Part shown: piece by piece, positions 1-6,296 of the stretch
Layout of the letters: each line of letters starts with the position of its first letter
Numbering within the stretch: position 1 is the stretch's first letter
The notes under the pieces: generated by a model
Database searches by the model: none
What the model was told of the DNA's origin: nothing
The model's input: only the letters and a program-made list of their open reading frames with translations
Source of the DNA: JBBQKP01 sp038326995
GTDB taxonomy: Bacteria > Planctomycetota > Phycisphaerae > Tepidisphaerales > Tepidisphaeraceae
Assembly (NCBI GenBank): GCA_038326995.1
Contig: JBBQKP010000162.1
Span: 1 to 7,795, forward strand
Direction of reading: 5' to 3'
Length of the DNA: 7,795 nt
Made by a program: the position numbers and the translations under genes

Positions 1-141
1 TTCCTGTTCGTTGACGGGCATGTGTCGTTGTACGAGCAGGCGGACTTGTTGAACGCCAAGCAATCCCGAAGCAGCTATGAGGCGCTCTGGTCTCCGAATG
101 ATCGCGAGATCGAATCCCGCCTGATGGGGGATGTGAGATGA
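1..141 (+). CDS. 3' end of prepilin-like H-X9-DG protein (DUF1559-type), partial
   Basis: The frame is open from base 1 to the TGA at 139-141 and gives the last 46 residues of a protein whose start lies off the window. It begins FLFVDGHVSLY, the 'DGHV' box that closes the planctomycete proteins with a type II/IV pilin-like N-terminal cleavage/methylation segment and a C-terminal H-X9-DG motif (DUF1559/SBP_bac_10-like family). These are thought to be exported pseudopilin-like envelope proteins, but their role is unknown. The tail after the motif (EQADLLN...SRLMGDVR) is short and polar. Its stop overlaps the next start as ATGA, so the next gene is translationally coupled. GC is about 55-58% by hand count, somewhat higher than the genes after it. 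The family call rests on one motif and on context, because the N-terminus is missing. Confidence 0.7.
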   Translation, partial: FLFVDGHVSLYEQADLLNAKQSRSSYEALWSPNDREIESRLMGDVR

Positions 142-1040
142 GTCAAGCGTTGATCGTATCTTCGACGTTAGGAGAAAGTAGTCCGTCCAGGACTTTATCT
201 CTGTTGCTCCCAATAGCCATTGGCGTTTCTGGCATGCTGTTTTGTATTGCTGGGGTTTTGAAGATCGCGTCGACTTTTCGCCCGTCTGGCTCCGCAATCG
301 GAATGCTCGGCGAGTTTGCTTTACCGATTGGTTTGATCGAGCTTTCGATGGGTGTGGTGATCCTGTCACTTTTTCGTGACTCAAGGATCGCGGTGCCATT
401 GGGATTATTATTTGCCGGATTATTTGGGTTTGTTGGATTGCGTTGGTGGCTTGGGCTGGCAGACTGCGGCTGTTTCGGCGTGGTGTCGATTCCGCCTATC
501 TGGACGGCATCACTTGATTTTTCGCTGGTAGTGATTTTGTTGGGAACGTCGTATGGAATCGGACTTATTCGACGCGGCGGGATGTTGCTCGGTGCAGCAG
601 TGGGTATTTCATGTCTTGGTGCATTATTGAGTTGGACGGATCTTCATTTTGCAGAGAAATGTGTTGTTCCTCCTGAGCATTTGATATTAACTAAAGTAGA
701 GGCATCCGCTGATATCGAGCGAATTTTGGTGTATGATCCTAATTGTGCGAAGTGTGCGTTCTCCACTGAACTTGTGCCGACTCAAGGGTCGAAGATAGTG
801 CCGATTTCAGAAGTGCGGTTTGTCGGGAACGTCGTAACGATTAGTAGTGATTCGACATTGGGTTGCCACGTCATTCTAGATGGGCCTGTGTTGTTGAAGG
901 TGAAGTCAGGCACGATAACGGAAGTGGACAGCGTAAAATTAAACGACCTACCGTACGGATTCGATCTCGCTTCTAACCGGCATCAAGGTGAAAGTACAAT
1001 CGGCGGGCAACTCACTGAAAACCGCGGGAAGGACAAGTAA
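138..1040 (+). CDS. MauE/DoxX-like redox-associated membrane protein with C-terminal CxxC domain
   Basis: 300 residues. Hydrophobic segments lie near residues 20-45, 55-79, 84-107, 124-144 and 147-166. The third ends in DCGCFG (C110, C112), a signature seen in MauE/DoxX-type redox membrane proteins. MauE itself is required for making the disulfide-rich small subunit of methylamine dehydrogenase and is believed to support periplasmic disulfide formation; no mau structural genes are visible here. After the last membrane segment comes a soluble region of about 130 residues with C175 and a CxxC (C203-AK-C206 in YDPNCAKC), plus C243. This could be a thioredoxin-like redox partner fused in cis, although I cannot recognise a full thioredoxin fold. 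The start is the ATG in the ATGA overlap with the upstream gene, preceded by a G-rich stretch (gggg at 125-130). The stop overlaps the next ATG by one base. Family call fairly firm; substrate inferred only. Confidence 0.72.
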   Translation: MSQALIVSSTLGESSPSRTLSLLLPIAIGVSGMLFCIAGVLKIASTFRPSGSAIGMLGEFALPIGLIELSMGVVILSLFRDSRIAVPLGLLFAGLFGFVGLRWWLGLADCGCFGVVSIPPIWTASLDFSLVVILLGTSYGIGLIRRGGMLLGAAVGISCLGALLSWTDLHFAEKCVVPPEHLILTKVEASADIERILVYDPNCAKCAFSTELVPTQGSKIVPISEVRFVGNVVTISSDSTLGCHVILDGPVLLKVKSGTITEVDSVKLNDLPYGFDLASNRHQGESTIGGQLTENRGKDK

Positions 1041-2263
1041 TGACACTACATACTTACGCTGTTACTGGATTGGTGTTTCTGTCAATGGTCGGTCTTGACA
1101 GAAATTATGCATGGGGAGTTCAGACAACTGCTCCTGCCGAGAAGAACTCAACTCAGAAGGATATCAGCAACAGTCAGCTCGGTGAATCGGAGTCGTCCGA
1201 AAAGTCAGATGAAGTTGTTCGCGATATCATACGGAAAATCAAGGCTGTTCGAGAAGGCATGCAACCGATGACGATAACGGGCAACTTTTCTGTTTTTAGC
1301 GAAAATTCTAGTACGACGTCTCGTACAACGACGATATCCATGTGCGGTAAAACTCGCGACATCGTATCAATTTCCGCGAGCACGAATAATGTTGGTCAGA
1401 CGCGACCTTTTCGTTATATCGAAACGGAGATTGGGATAGCCTTTAGTCAAGAACAGTCGTCTATCACAGAGTATTATCCCGCAGGAAACAAAGCGCGTCT
1501 CGGGATCGCACGAGCTGAAATGATTAGTTCGATGTATGAAATTCCATTGCCTCACAACGTACTTTTTGGGAGTTTTAGGTCGGAGAATGACTGGCTGGAT
1601 ACGCAAATGCTTAGTTGGCTCGATCAAGGGATGACGTCAGTGGTGCGAGGCATTCTAAGCAATAATGGTGTTCGGATTGAATTCATTGAAACAACAATCG
1701 CTGGTACGATCGTCCGTCAGTCGATTGATTTTCAGACCGGCTCCCTCCCAATTGTGACCAGACGTGAGTCGCGCTGGCCGTCTGGTGCGATATTTGCAAG
1801 GCTCGTGACGACTCAAGTTAATCCCCAGGCTCATTCGATGTCGGAGTTATTGGAGGGAGCCCAAGTACATGTCGACTACTTTTCGGGCGGACCCGAAGGT
1901 GCCACAACGTATTCTAGTACTTACGGGTGGATTGTGTCGGATGCAAGATTTCTAAGTCCCAACGACTGCAGTTCTATTAATCTTTCTAAGTTACTTGACG
2001 ATCCGCGTAGAACAGCAGGTTTATTCGCGACGACCGCCGATGGGGGAACCGTACAGTTTGAGAAACAGCCAGACGGTAGCCTTAAGCTTTTGCCGGAATC
2101 GGGGCCAACGTACGAAAATCTGCAAGCCAAGTCGAGATCGACCGCTCGTGACGCAGTAGTGAGTCGAAGGGAGGTGGTAGGGTGGACCTCATTGATCGCC
2201 GGTACCTCACTTGCGATCGTGGTTTGGATTCGCCTTAGAAATAAAGCTCGTCAACGCGTATAA
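1040..2263 (+). CDS. Exported protein with C-terminal membrane anchor, family not recognised
   Basis: 407 residues. The N-terminus (MTLHTYAVTGLVFLSMVGL, then a cleavage-like AWG near residue 25) looks like a signal peptide. A Ser/Glu-rich linker follows at about 30-60, then a long region rich in beta-type sequence (about 65-350). Near the end WTSLIAGTSLAIVVWI (about 382-397) is a single membrane segment followed by the basic tail RLRNKARQRV, so most of the chain should face the periplasm, anchored at its C-terminus. The alternating hydrophobic pattern and phrases such as 'ITGNFSVFSENSS' and 'RQSIDFQTGSLPIVTRRES' resemble LolA/outer-membrane-lipoprotein-sorting folds, but I see no diagnostic motif and do not claim it. 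Only two cysteines lie in the mature part (C102 and C303, approximate). Start: ATG at 1040 with a good Shine-Dalgarno gggaagga at 1026-1033; the upstream stop overlaps it by one base. Codon use is AT-richer than in the genes right of 3200. Confidence 0.7.
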   Translation: MTLHTYAVTGLVFLSMVGLDRNYAWGVQTTAPAEKNSTQKDISNSQLGESESSEKSDEVVRDIIRKIKAVREGMQPMTITGNFSVFSENSSTTSRTTTISMCGKTRDIVSISASTNNVGQTRPFRYIETEIGIAFSQEQSSITEYYPAGNKARLGIARAEMISSMYEIPLPHNVLFGSFRSENDWLDTQMLSWLDQGMTSVVRGILSNNGVRIEFIETTIAGTIVRQSIDFQTGSLPIVTRRESRWPSGAIFARLVTTQVNPQAHSMSELLEGAQVHVDYFSGGPEGATTYSSTYGWIVSDARFLSPNDCSSINLSKLLDDPRRTAGLFATTADGGTVQFEKQPDGSLKLLPESGPTYENLQAKSRSTARDAVVSRREVVGWTSLIAGTSLAIVVWIRLRNKARQRV

Positions 2264-2280
2264 ATTACAACGTCTTTCTT

Positions 2281-2310
2281 TTATAGTAAAAAAGATTATA
2301 GTACTAGGAG
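2281..2310 (+). promoter_or_regulatory. AT-rich leader with repeated TTATAGTA and strong Shine-Dalgarno
   Basis: The 54-base gap before the small Cys-rich gene is the most AT-rich part of the window (14 of 60 bases are G/C in 2281-2340). TTATAGTA occurs twice, at 2281-2288 and 2296-2303; each contains TATAGT, close to a -10 box, but no convincing -35 lies 17 bases upstream of either. AGGAG at 2306-2310 is 7 bases before the ATG at 2318 and fixes that start. An internal promoter giving extra transcript of the small secreted protein is possible. The Shine-Dalgarno is clear, the promoter is a guess. Confidence 0.35.
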
Positions 2311-2317
2311 TCAAATC

Positions 2318-2728
2318 ATGAAATTTTTACTCATGTCATTGTCTCTTGCAAGTATCTCTGTGGTTGCTGTGTTGACCTCGTCGGTGATGTTCGCAGCGGG
2401 CGGCAGTTGTGTGTATATGGTGACAGCGAAATGCGACGAAACTATTAACCAAGACTGTGCTCCTTCTACAGGGCCTAATGGTATCGGGGCAATGGTAATC
2501 GTTCAAGATATACTGAAGTGCGAGGGAGCACCTGCCGGCCAACGCACAGGGCTGATTTGCAGTGACACCGGAGTGACACAAGTTTGTAAATATGTGAATA
2601 CTTGTATGGTAACTACAACTAGGTGTCCCACGGACAGGGAACAATTTAAGGTGGATAGGTCGTTTAACGTTTCAACTCCTATCCCTACAATCCTTGAGCT
2701 CCCGTCAGGCATATGTGCGCAGAATTAA
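2318..2728 (+). CDS. Small secreted cysteine-rich protein
   Basis: 136 residues with a clear signal peptide: MKFLLMSLSLASISVVAVLTS followed by a probable cleavage after the AxA-like region near residue 26-29 (MFAAGG). The mature part is about 108 residues and holds nine cysteines, in GGSC, TAKC, NQDC, ILKC, LICS, TQVC, NTCM, TRCP and SGIC. They are spaced 5-28 residues apart, with the last only four residues from the C-terminal end. There is no CxxCH (haem) motif and no obvious metal-binding pattern. Such density in an exported small protein suggests a disulfide-stabilised fold with one unpaired or transiently paired cysteine. I recognise no family. It has its own strong ribosome binding site (AGGAG at 2306-2310) and lies between an exported protein and a DUF1573 gene. 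The MauE-like protein upstream makes it a plausible client of disulfide chemistry, which is inference. Confidence 0.7.
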   Translation: MKFLLMSLSLASISVVAVLTSSVMFAAGGSCVYMVTAKCDETINQDCAPSTGPNGIGAMVIVQDILKCEGAPAGQRTGLICSDTGVTQVCKYVNTCMVTTTRCPTDREQFKVDRSFNVSTPIPTILELPSGICAQN

Positions 2729-2740
2729 GTTGGACTTCAA

Positions 2741-3133
2741 ATGACTCTAACTAAGCACATTTGCGCAGTAGCGATTGCCTTTGTCCTCTCTGGGATTGCG
2801 GTATTGGCTTGGCCTTACCGCGTTCCAGATGGGGACAATTTTGTCGGATCGGTCACTATGCGAGACGTTGGCGCTATGACTGCTGAGTCGTCGTCAACCA
2901 TTTCTTTGACTATTGTGAATCCCTTCGATCAGCCGTTGACGGTTGTTGGAATTACGACTAGTTGCGGTTGCACTGGTGCTGAAATGCGTCATAGGAAAAT
3001 ATCTTCTCGAGGCTTTGAGGTACTTGACGTTCACATGAAGGCCCCGAAATCGGGGTTATTTTCTACTGTCGTTACGGTTCAGTTTAGTAATAATGCGGTG
3101 TCAACCTTTCGGATTTTAGGAGTTGTTAAGTGA
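2741..3133 (+). CDS. DUF1573 (ASH/Ig-like) exported protein
   Basis: 130 residues. An N-terminal hydrophobic segment (about 7-23, HICAVAIAFVLSGIAVLAW) acts as signal peptide or anchor. It is followed by one DUF1573 domain: 'DVGAMTAESSSTISLTIVNPF' (an ASH/Ig-like strand pair), then SCGCTGAEM with C75 and C77, then 'KAPKSGLFSTVVTVQFSNN'. The (S/T)CGCT box after a 'L.I..I..SCGC' strand is the hallmark of the family, which is common in secreted proteins of Planctomycetes and Bacteroidetes and has no assigned biochemical role. Length matches a single-domain member. The ATG at 2741 follows the previous stop by 12 bases with only a weak GGA upstream, so coupling to the previous gene is likely. Its stop overlaps the next GTG start. 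The CxC pair adds another exported vicinal thiol to this operon. Confidence 0.85.
   Translation: MTLTKHICAVAIAFVLSGIAVLAWPYRVPDGDNFVGSVTMRDVGAMTAESSSTISLTIVNPFDQPLTVVGITTSCGCTGAEMRHRKISSRGFEVLDVHMKAPKSGLFSTVVTVQFSNNAVSTFRILGVVK
3117..3132 (+). promoter_or_regulatory. Shine-Dalgarno and GTG start overlapping the DUF1573 stop
   Basis: TAGGAG at 3117-3122 lies 7 bases upstream of GTG at 3130-3132, which overlaps the TGA at 3131-3133 as GTGA. No in-frame ATG lies nearby (the ATG at 3137 is out of frame), so this site decides the start of the hydrolase and indicates translational coupling. Confidence 0.6.
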
Positions 3134-3807
3134 ATCATGTGACTGAAAGATTCGTGTTGGGGATGGGCTTGACTTGTGTTCTTTGCGGTGTGTTGCTCCT
3201 CCTCCTCCCCCCCACAACTACCCCGTCCGACATCCCGCCGGTGGAGAATCACGCCGTGATCGAACTCGCCAACTCCCGCACTGGCGGGGGGTACTCGGCC
3301 CTTAGCGACTCCGGCGTCAGCAAGGCCATCCGCTTCGACGACGAAATCCTGCTCCGGGCCAGCAAAGACGGCTCGACTTATTGCTGCGGATTCACGTTCG
3401 AAATCGTCATGCAGCTCGCGCAGGAACGCGGGCTGCTCGAGGGAAAATCTTACATCGAAATGAAGCGGTTCCAGAAACAGTGGTACGGCGCAGAGCCCGG
3501 CAGCACCAAGCGGCAAGTCGCCATGGCGATGGAGAACCTGGGCATCGGCCGCGAGATAAGCCTGGACAACGCCCGCCCCGGCGACTTCGTCATCTACTCC
3601 CGCACCGGGCCCAGGGGCATCGGGCATTCGGTCGTACTTATCGACACCATTCGGCGTGACGGCAAAGTCATCGGACTCTATTACCGCAGCAGTCAGCCGA
3701 CGACCAACGGCATCGGCAATCAGACCGAATATTTGTCCGATACGGGCTATAGCAACGGCACGATTCGCCGGGATACGATTGTGGCGGCAAGACTGGACGC
3801 GAAGTGA
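3130..3807 (+). CDS. Membrane-anchored NlpC/P60- or CHAP-like cysteine hydrolase
   Basis: 225 residues. Residues 8-28 (FVLGMGLTCVLCGVLLLLLPP) form an uncleaved anchor or signal peptide, so the enzyme domain is extracytoplasmic; there is no proper lipobox. The soluble domain carries 'STYCCGFTFEIVM' (C85/C86, the place of the nucleophile in DCSGF-type enzymes), 'RPGDFVIYSR' (149-158) and 'GIGHSVVLID' (163-172, H166). This Cys-GDF-GHS order is that of papain-like NlpC/P60 and CHAP peptidoglycan amidases or endopeptidases. The activity itself is inferred, and the family also includes non-cell-wall members. The C-terminus 'IGNQTEYLSDTGYSNGTIRRDTI' may shape substrate choice. The first 20 or so codons are AT-rich like the upstream genes, while the rest is about 67% GC with C/G-ending codons, so the gene may be a junction between two DNA segments. 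A (CTC)n/C-run at 3195-3213 encodes LLLLLPP at the break. Confidence 0.72.
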   Translation: MNHVTERFVLGMGLTCVLCGVLLLLLPPTTTPSDIPPVENHAVIELANSRTGGGYSALSDSGVSKAIRFDDEILLRASKDGSTYCCGFTFEIVMQLAQERGLLEGKSYIEMKRFQKQWYGAEPGSTKRQVAMAMENLGIGREISLDNARPGDFVIYSRTGPRGIGHSVVLIDTIRRDGKVIGLYYRSSQPTTNGIGNQTEYLSDTGYSNGTIRRDTIVAARLDAK

Positions 3808-3827
3808 ATCGTCAGACCGAATGTCCG

Positions 3828-4673
3828 TCACCCCATCGGCAACACCAGTGTGAACGTCGTGCCCTTGCCCAGGGTTGATTCGACGGCGATCGTCCCCTTG
3901 TGCCGTTCGACGACTTGTTTGCAGATCGCCAGGCCCAGACCGCTGCCTCGGACTTCGCCCGCGCGGGCGGATTTTTTGGTGGTAAAGAACGGCTCGAAGA
4001 TCCGCGTGAGGTTGTCGGGCGAGATGCCCGGGCCGGTGTCGGTGATGACGATTTTCGCGAACTGACCCGTTTCCATCTCGCCTCGAATCGTGATCGATCC
4101 GCCGCGTGGGTTGTCGCTCATCAGGATGGCCTGTCTGGCGTTGATGAGGATGTTGAGCAGCACTTGCTCGAGCTGAACCTGATCGCCGGTGATTTTCAGA
4201 TCGGGTCGAACATGGATGCGAAGCGCGATGCCGTCTTTCTTGGGGTCGCGTGCGAGAATCGAGACGGCCTGATCGACCAGCGTCTGCACCGCGATCGCGC
4301 CGTCGTCGCCCTCGCCCCGCGCCAGTGCGAGCATCGACGTGCACGTCTTGCCGGCCTTGTCGGCGTGCTGCATCGACCGACGCAGCGCCTTCTCGATCAT
4401 CTCCATGTCGGGCGATCCCTTCTCGATCCCCGACAGCGCGTACTGGCAATAGCTGATGATCGGCGTGAGCAGATTGTTGAACTCGTGCGCAATCACCGCG
4501 GCGATCGTGCCCAAGGTCGCCAATCTTTGCGATTCGGTCAGTTGATCACGCACGTGATCGAGCTGCTTCTGAAGCGTATCAAGATCGGGCAGGGCGGACG
4601 CGTCCGTGACAATACACATTTTGTCGGACGCCTCATTGACGGGGGAAGCGATCAAAGGAGAAGTTGAAACCAC
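3828..4673 (-). CDS. Soluble orphan sensor histidine kinase
   Basis: 281 residues from the GTG at 4673. A coiled-coil-like lead (about 28-52, 'LQKQLDHVRDQLTESQRLATLG') precedes the H-box 'IAHEFNNLLTPI' with phospho-acceptor H63. Next come the N-box 'LLNILINARQAI' (N174, N178), G1 'DTGPGIS' (212-218), F-box 'IFEPFFTTK' (225-233) and G2 'GSGLGLAI' (243-250). All catalytic boxes are intact, giving a HisKA plus HATPase_c kinase of the NtrB-like 'HEFNN' class. There is no membrane segment and no PAS or GAF domain, so input must come through the short N-terminus or a partner. No response regulator lies in the window. The start is uncertain: the GTG lacks a clear Shine-Dalgarno, and ATG at 4619 (residue 19), 11 bases after a GAGG, would give a 263-residue protein with all domains. 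The gene converges on the hydrolase with a 20-base gap and no visible terminator. Confidence 0.9.
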   Translation of the reverse strand: MVSTSPLIASPVNEASDKMCIVTDASALPDLDTLQKQLDHVRDQLTESQRLATLGTIAAVIAHEFNNLLTPIISYCQYALSGIEKGSPDMEMIEKALRRSMQHADKAGKTCTSMLALARGEGDDGAIAVQTLVDQAVSILARDPKKDGIALRIHVRPDLKITGDQVQLEQVLLNILINARQAILMSDNPRGGSITIRGEMETGQFAKIVITDTGPGISPDNLTRIFEPFFTTKKSARAGEVRGSGLGLAICKQVVERHKGTIAVESTLGKGTTFTLVLPMG

Positions 4674-4830
4674 ATGTGTCTATCGGCACGCGGACGGCTC
4701 GAACAACAGCATGCGCTCGCGACTCTAGGCTCGGGCTTACGTCGTTCGCTTCACGTCTGATTTGGTGAGGTTCGTGATCTTCGCAAAACCCCGCCGGGTT
4801 TCGCCAGCACTCAAAGCGGGGTATCGTCCG
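4674..4830. promoter_or_regulatory. Divergent spacer between kinase and dxr, with AAACCC/GGGTTT hairpin
   Basis: This 157-base spacer must hold the promoters of both genes. The clearest structure is a perfect inverted repeat, aaaccc at 4786-4791 and gggttt at 4796-4801 with loop cgcc, about 30 bases before the dxr ATG. It could be a leader hairpin or protein site. It has no T-tail, so it is not a classic terminator. A purine-rich AGCGGGG at about 4815-4821 serves as the dxr ribosome site. I see no convincing -35/-10 pair on either strand. Confidence 0.35.
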
Positions 4831-6009
4831 ATGAAGTACACCATGCCCACACGCCTCGCGATTCTCGGCTCGACCGGCTCCATCGGAACCAACGCACTCG
4901 ATGTCGTTCAGCACCTCTCGCCGCGGTTCGAAGTCTTCGCACTCTCGACACACAACCGGGTGCAGCAGCTCGTGGATCAGGTCCTTCGCTTTCGGCCCAA
5001 GGTCGCCGCGATCACCAACACCGAGCCCACACGCGACCAGCGCGCCGCCATCGCTTCGGTCAACACAAAGCTTCTGGTCGGGCATGATGCGCTGGAAGAA
5101 ATCGCCCGCATGGAGGAAGTCGAGCTCGTCCTGCTCGCCGTCGTCGGCGCTGCGGGCGTTCGGGCGGCCATCGCCACCATCGACGCGGGCAAGCAACTCG
5201 CCCTGGCGAACAAGGAATCGCTGGTCGTCGCGGGCAGTGTGCTCATGCCCCTCGCCAAAGAACGTGGCATCACGATTCGCCCGGTCGACAGCGAGCATTC
5301 CGCGATCTTTCAGGCGATGCAGGCAGGGCGGCGTGATGAAATCTCGCGCGTGTTCCTCACCGCAAGCGGCGGGCCGTTCAGGGATGTGCCGGTGGAAGTG
5401 ATGCGGCAATCGACGGCCGAGGCCGCGATGAAACACCCGACCTGGACCATGGGCCGAAAGGTCACGATCGACAGCGCGACGATGTTCAACAAATCACTCG
5501 AACTCATCGAAGCGTGCTGGCTGTTTGACATGAACCCAAACGAGATCGAGATCGTGATTCACCCCGAGTCGATCGTGCACAGCATGGTCGAATTCCAGGA
5601 CGGCTCGACCCTCGCGCAACTATCCCCACCCGACATGCGAACGCCGATCCAGTACGCGCTGTGCTGGCCCGACAGACCCGTCGGCATCGGCAGGCGAATG
5701 GACTTTCGCGAGAAACAAACCTGGCGGTTCGAGCCCGTCGATCTCGCGAAATTCGAGTCCGTCGCCATCGGCTACGAAGTCGCGACCACCAAGGGCACCA
5801 GCGGCTCCGTCTTCAACGCCGCCAACGAGGTCGCCGTCGATGCGTTGTGCGACGGCAGGGTGGTCGTGGGCGATGTCGCGGGCATCGTGCGTGACACGCT
5901 GATGAAGCACGTCCGCATCGATCACCCGACGGTGGATGAACTGCTGTCAGCCGACCGCTGGGCGAGGGAAACCGCGCGAAAGCGGGTCGAGCGGATCTCG
6001 CGTGCGTGA
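4831..6009 (+). CDS. dxr: 1-deoxy-D-xylulose 5-phosphate reductoisomerase
   Basis: 392 residues, normal for Dxr (IspC). It converts DXP with NADPH and a divalent metal into 2-C-methyl-D-erythritol 4-phosphate, the committed step of the cytosolic MEP isoprenoid pathway. Seen in order: NADPH loop GSTGSIG (13-19); 'ALANKESLV' (124-132); metal ligands in 'PVDSEHSAIFQ' (D153, E155); 'TASGGPF' (178-183); flexible active-site flap 'HPTWTMGRK' (H202, W205, M207); 'DSATMFNKSLELIEA' (N220, K221, E224, E227); 'IHPESIVHSMVEF' (243-255); and 'SPPDMRTPIQYAL'. The usual NKGLE box reads NKSLE, a mild change that keeps the catalytic Lys and the ligand Glu residues. The frame is open back to a TTG at 4762, but those 23 residues are not Dxr-like; ATG at 4831 follows AGCGGGG, and ATG at 4843 is the alternative. 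It is a stand-alone gene with no MEP partner visible in the window. Confidence 0.96.
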   Translation: MKYTMPTRLAILGSTGSIGTNALDVVQHLSPRFEVFALSTHNRVQQLVDQVLRFRPKVAAITNTEPTRDQRAAIASVNTKLLVGHDALEEIARMEEVELVLLAVVGAAGVRAAIATIDAGKQLALANKESLVVAGSVLMPLAKERGITIRPVDSEHSAIFQAMQAGRRDEISRVFLTASGGPFRDVPVEVMRQSTAEAAMKHPTWTMGRKVTIDSATMFNKSLELIEACWLFDMNPNEIEIVIHPESIVHSMVEFQDGSTLAQLSPPDMRTPIQYALCWPDRPVGIGRRMDFREKQTWRFEPVDLAKFESVAIGYEVATTKGTSGSVFNAANEVAVDALCDGRVVVGDVAGIVRDTLMKHVRIDHPTVDELLSADRWARETARKRVERISRA

Positions 6010-6025
6010 AACGGTTCCGTGTTTC
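6008..6025 (+). terminator. Weak stem-loop at the dxr stop, possible terminator
   Basis: GAAAC at 6008-6012 can pair with GTTTC at 6021-6025, with ACGG/CCGT pairing as an alternative inside the loop. It overlaps the dxr stop codon and lacks a run of T, so an intrinsic terminator is only weakly supported. Confidence 0.25.
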
Positions 6026-6043
6026 GGTATTCCGCAGGAGGGC

Positions 6044-6182
6044 TAGGATGCGGGCCGTTCAACTACAAGCACACCCCCAATCTCTCCTTCAAACGCTTCC
6101 ATCGATAGACCGTCAATCGCGATATCTCGGCGGTCAACTTTACAGACAGCCCGCTGGATCAAACCGATGCGGATATGATTGA
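6044..6182 (+). other. Possible 44-codon ORF or promoter start after dxr
   Basis: GCAGGAGGG at 6033-6041, a very strong Shine-Dalgarno-like run, precedes ATG at 6048. The frame runs 44 codons to TGA at 6180-6182 (MRAVQLQAHPQSLLQ...GYD). It passes through the flanking repeat, and the second repeat copy is also open in this frame ('LGGQ.Y.QPAGSN' in both). However, the mismatches between copies fall least at the third codon position of this frame, the opposite of coding selection. The alternative reading is a promoter: CTAGGATGCGGGCC resembles the TAxxxT-plus-CCCGCC style seen at 7750. I lean towards non-coding. Confidence 0.2.
6081..6170. repeat. Flanking direct repeat, left copy (decayed coding fragment?)
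   Basis: This stretch aligns without gaps to 6921-7010, 840 bases away, with about 68 of 90 bases identical by hand count. The best blocks are aaacgctt, atctcggcggtcaac and gctggatcaaacc. The divergence is concentrated at 6101-6120. The two copies bracket the toxin-antitoxin pair in the same orientation. Mismatches are rare at the middle codon position of the frame 'KRF....V...ISAVN.T.S.LDQT' (or its antisense 'GLIQ.AV..VDRRD...DGL...AFEG'), as in coding DNA. In the + frame this copy has a stop (tag at 6106-6108), so if that frame was the gene it is broken. Both copies are open in the antisense frame. Confidence 0.75.
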
Positions 6183-6296
6183 CCGTGCGAACTTACTCAT
6201 CGCCGCGCTGGCGAGAAGGGTTGAAATGAGGATACGATACGCCCGGAAAGACCAGACGTACTGGAGAGATGTTTTTTCGAATCCGAGGTAACGATC

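Noticed and set aside
3136..3189. Lipoprotein signal in the hydrolase anchor (C16 or C19)
   Set aside because: Residues before the cysteines (GLT-C, CVL-C) do not fit the lipobox, which needs a small residue at -1. The chain continues into LLLLLPP as a membrane segment.
3079..4449. 456-codon open frame on the - strand
   Set aside because: It overlaps the kinase in another frame and runs antisense through the hydrolase. Its product is Arg/Asp/Gly-rich with no domains, typical of a shadow in GC-rich DNA.
3900..4667. 255-codon + frame opposite the kinase
   Set aside because: It is antisense to a kinase with all catalytic boxes intact. It has no domain, and its open state follows from codon bias.
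4762..4830. Upstream extension of dxr by 23 codons from TTG/GTG
   Set aside because: These residues are not Dxr-like and cover a hairpin-bearing leader. ATG 4831 has a better ribosome site and gives the family's normal length.
4633..5436. 267-codon - frame opposite dxr
   Set aside because: It is antisense to a certain dxr gene, His/Arg/Asp-rich, with no family.
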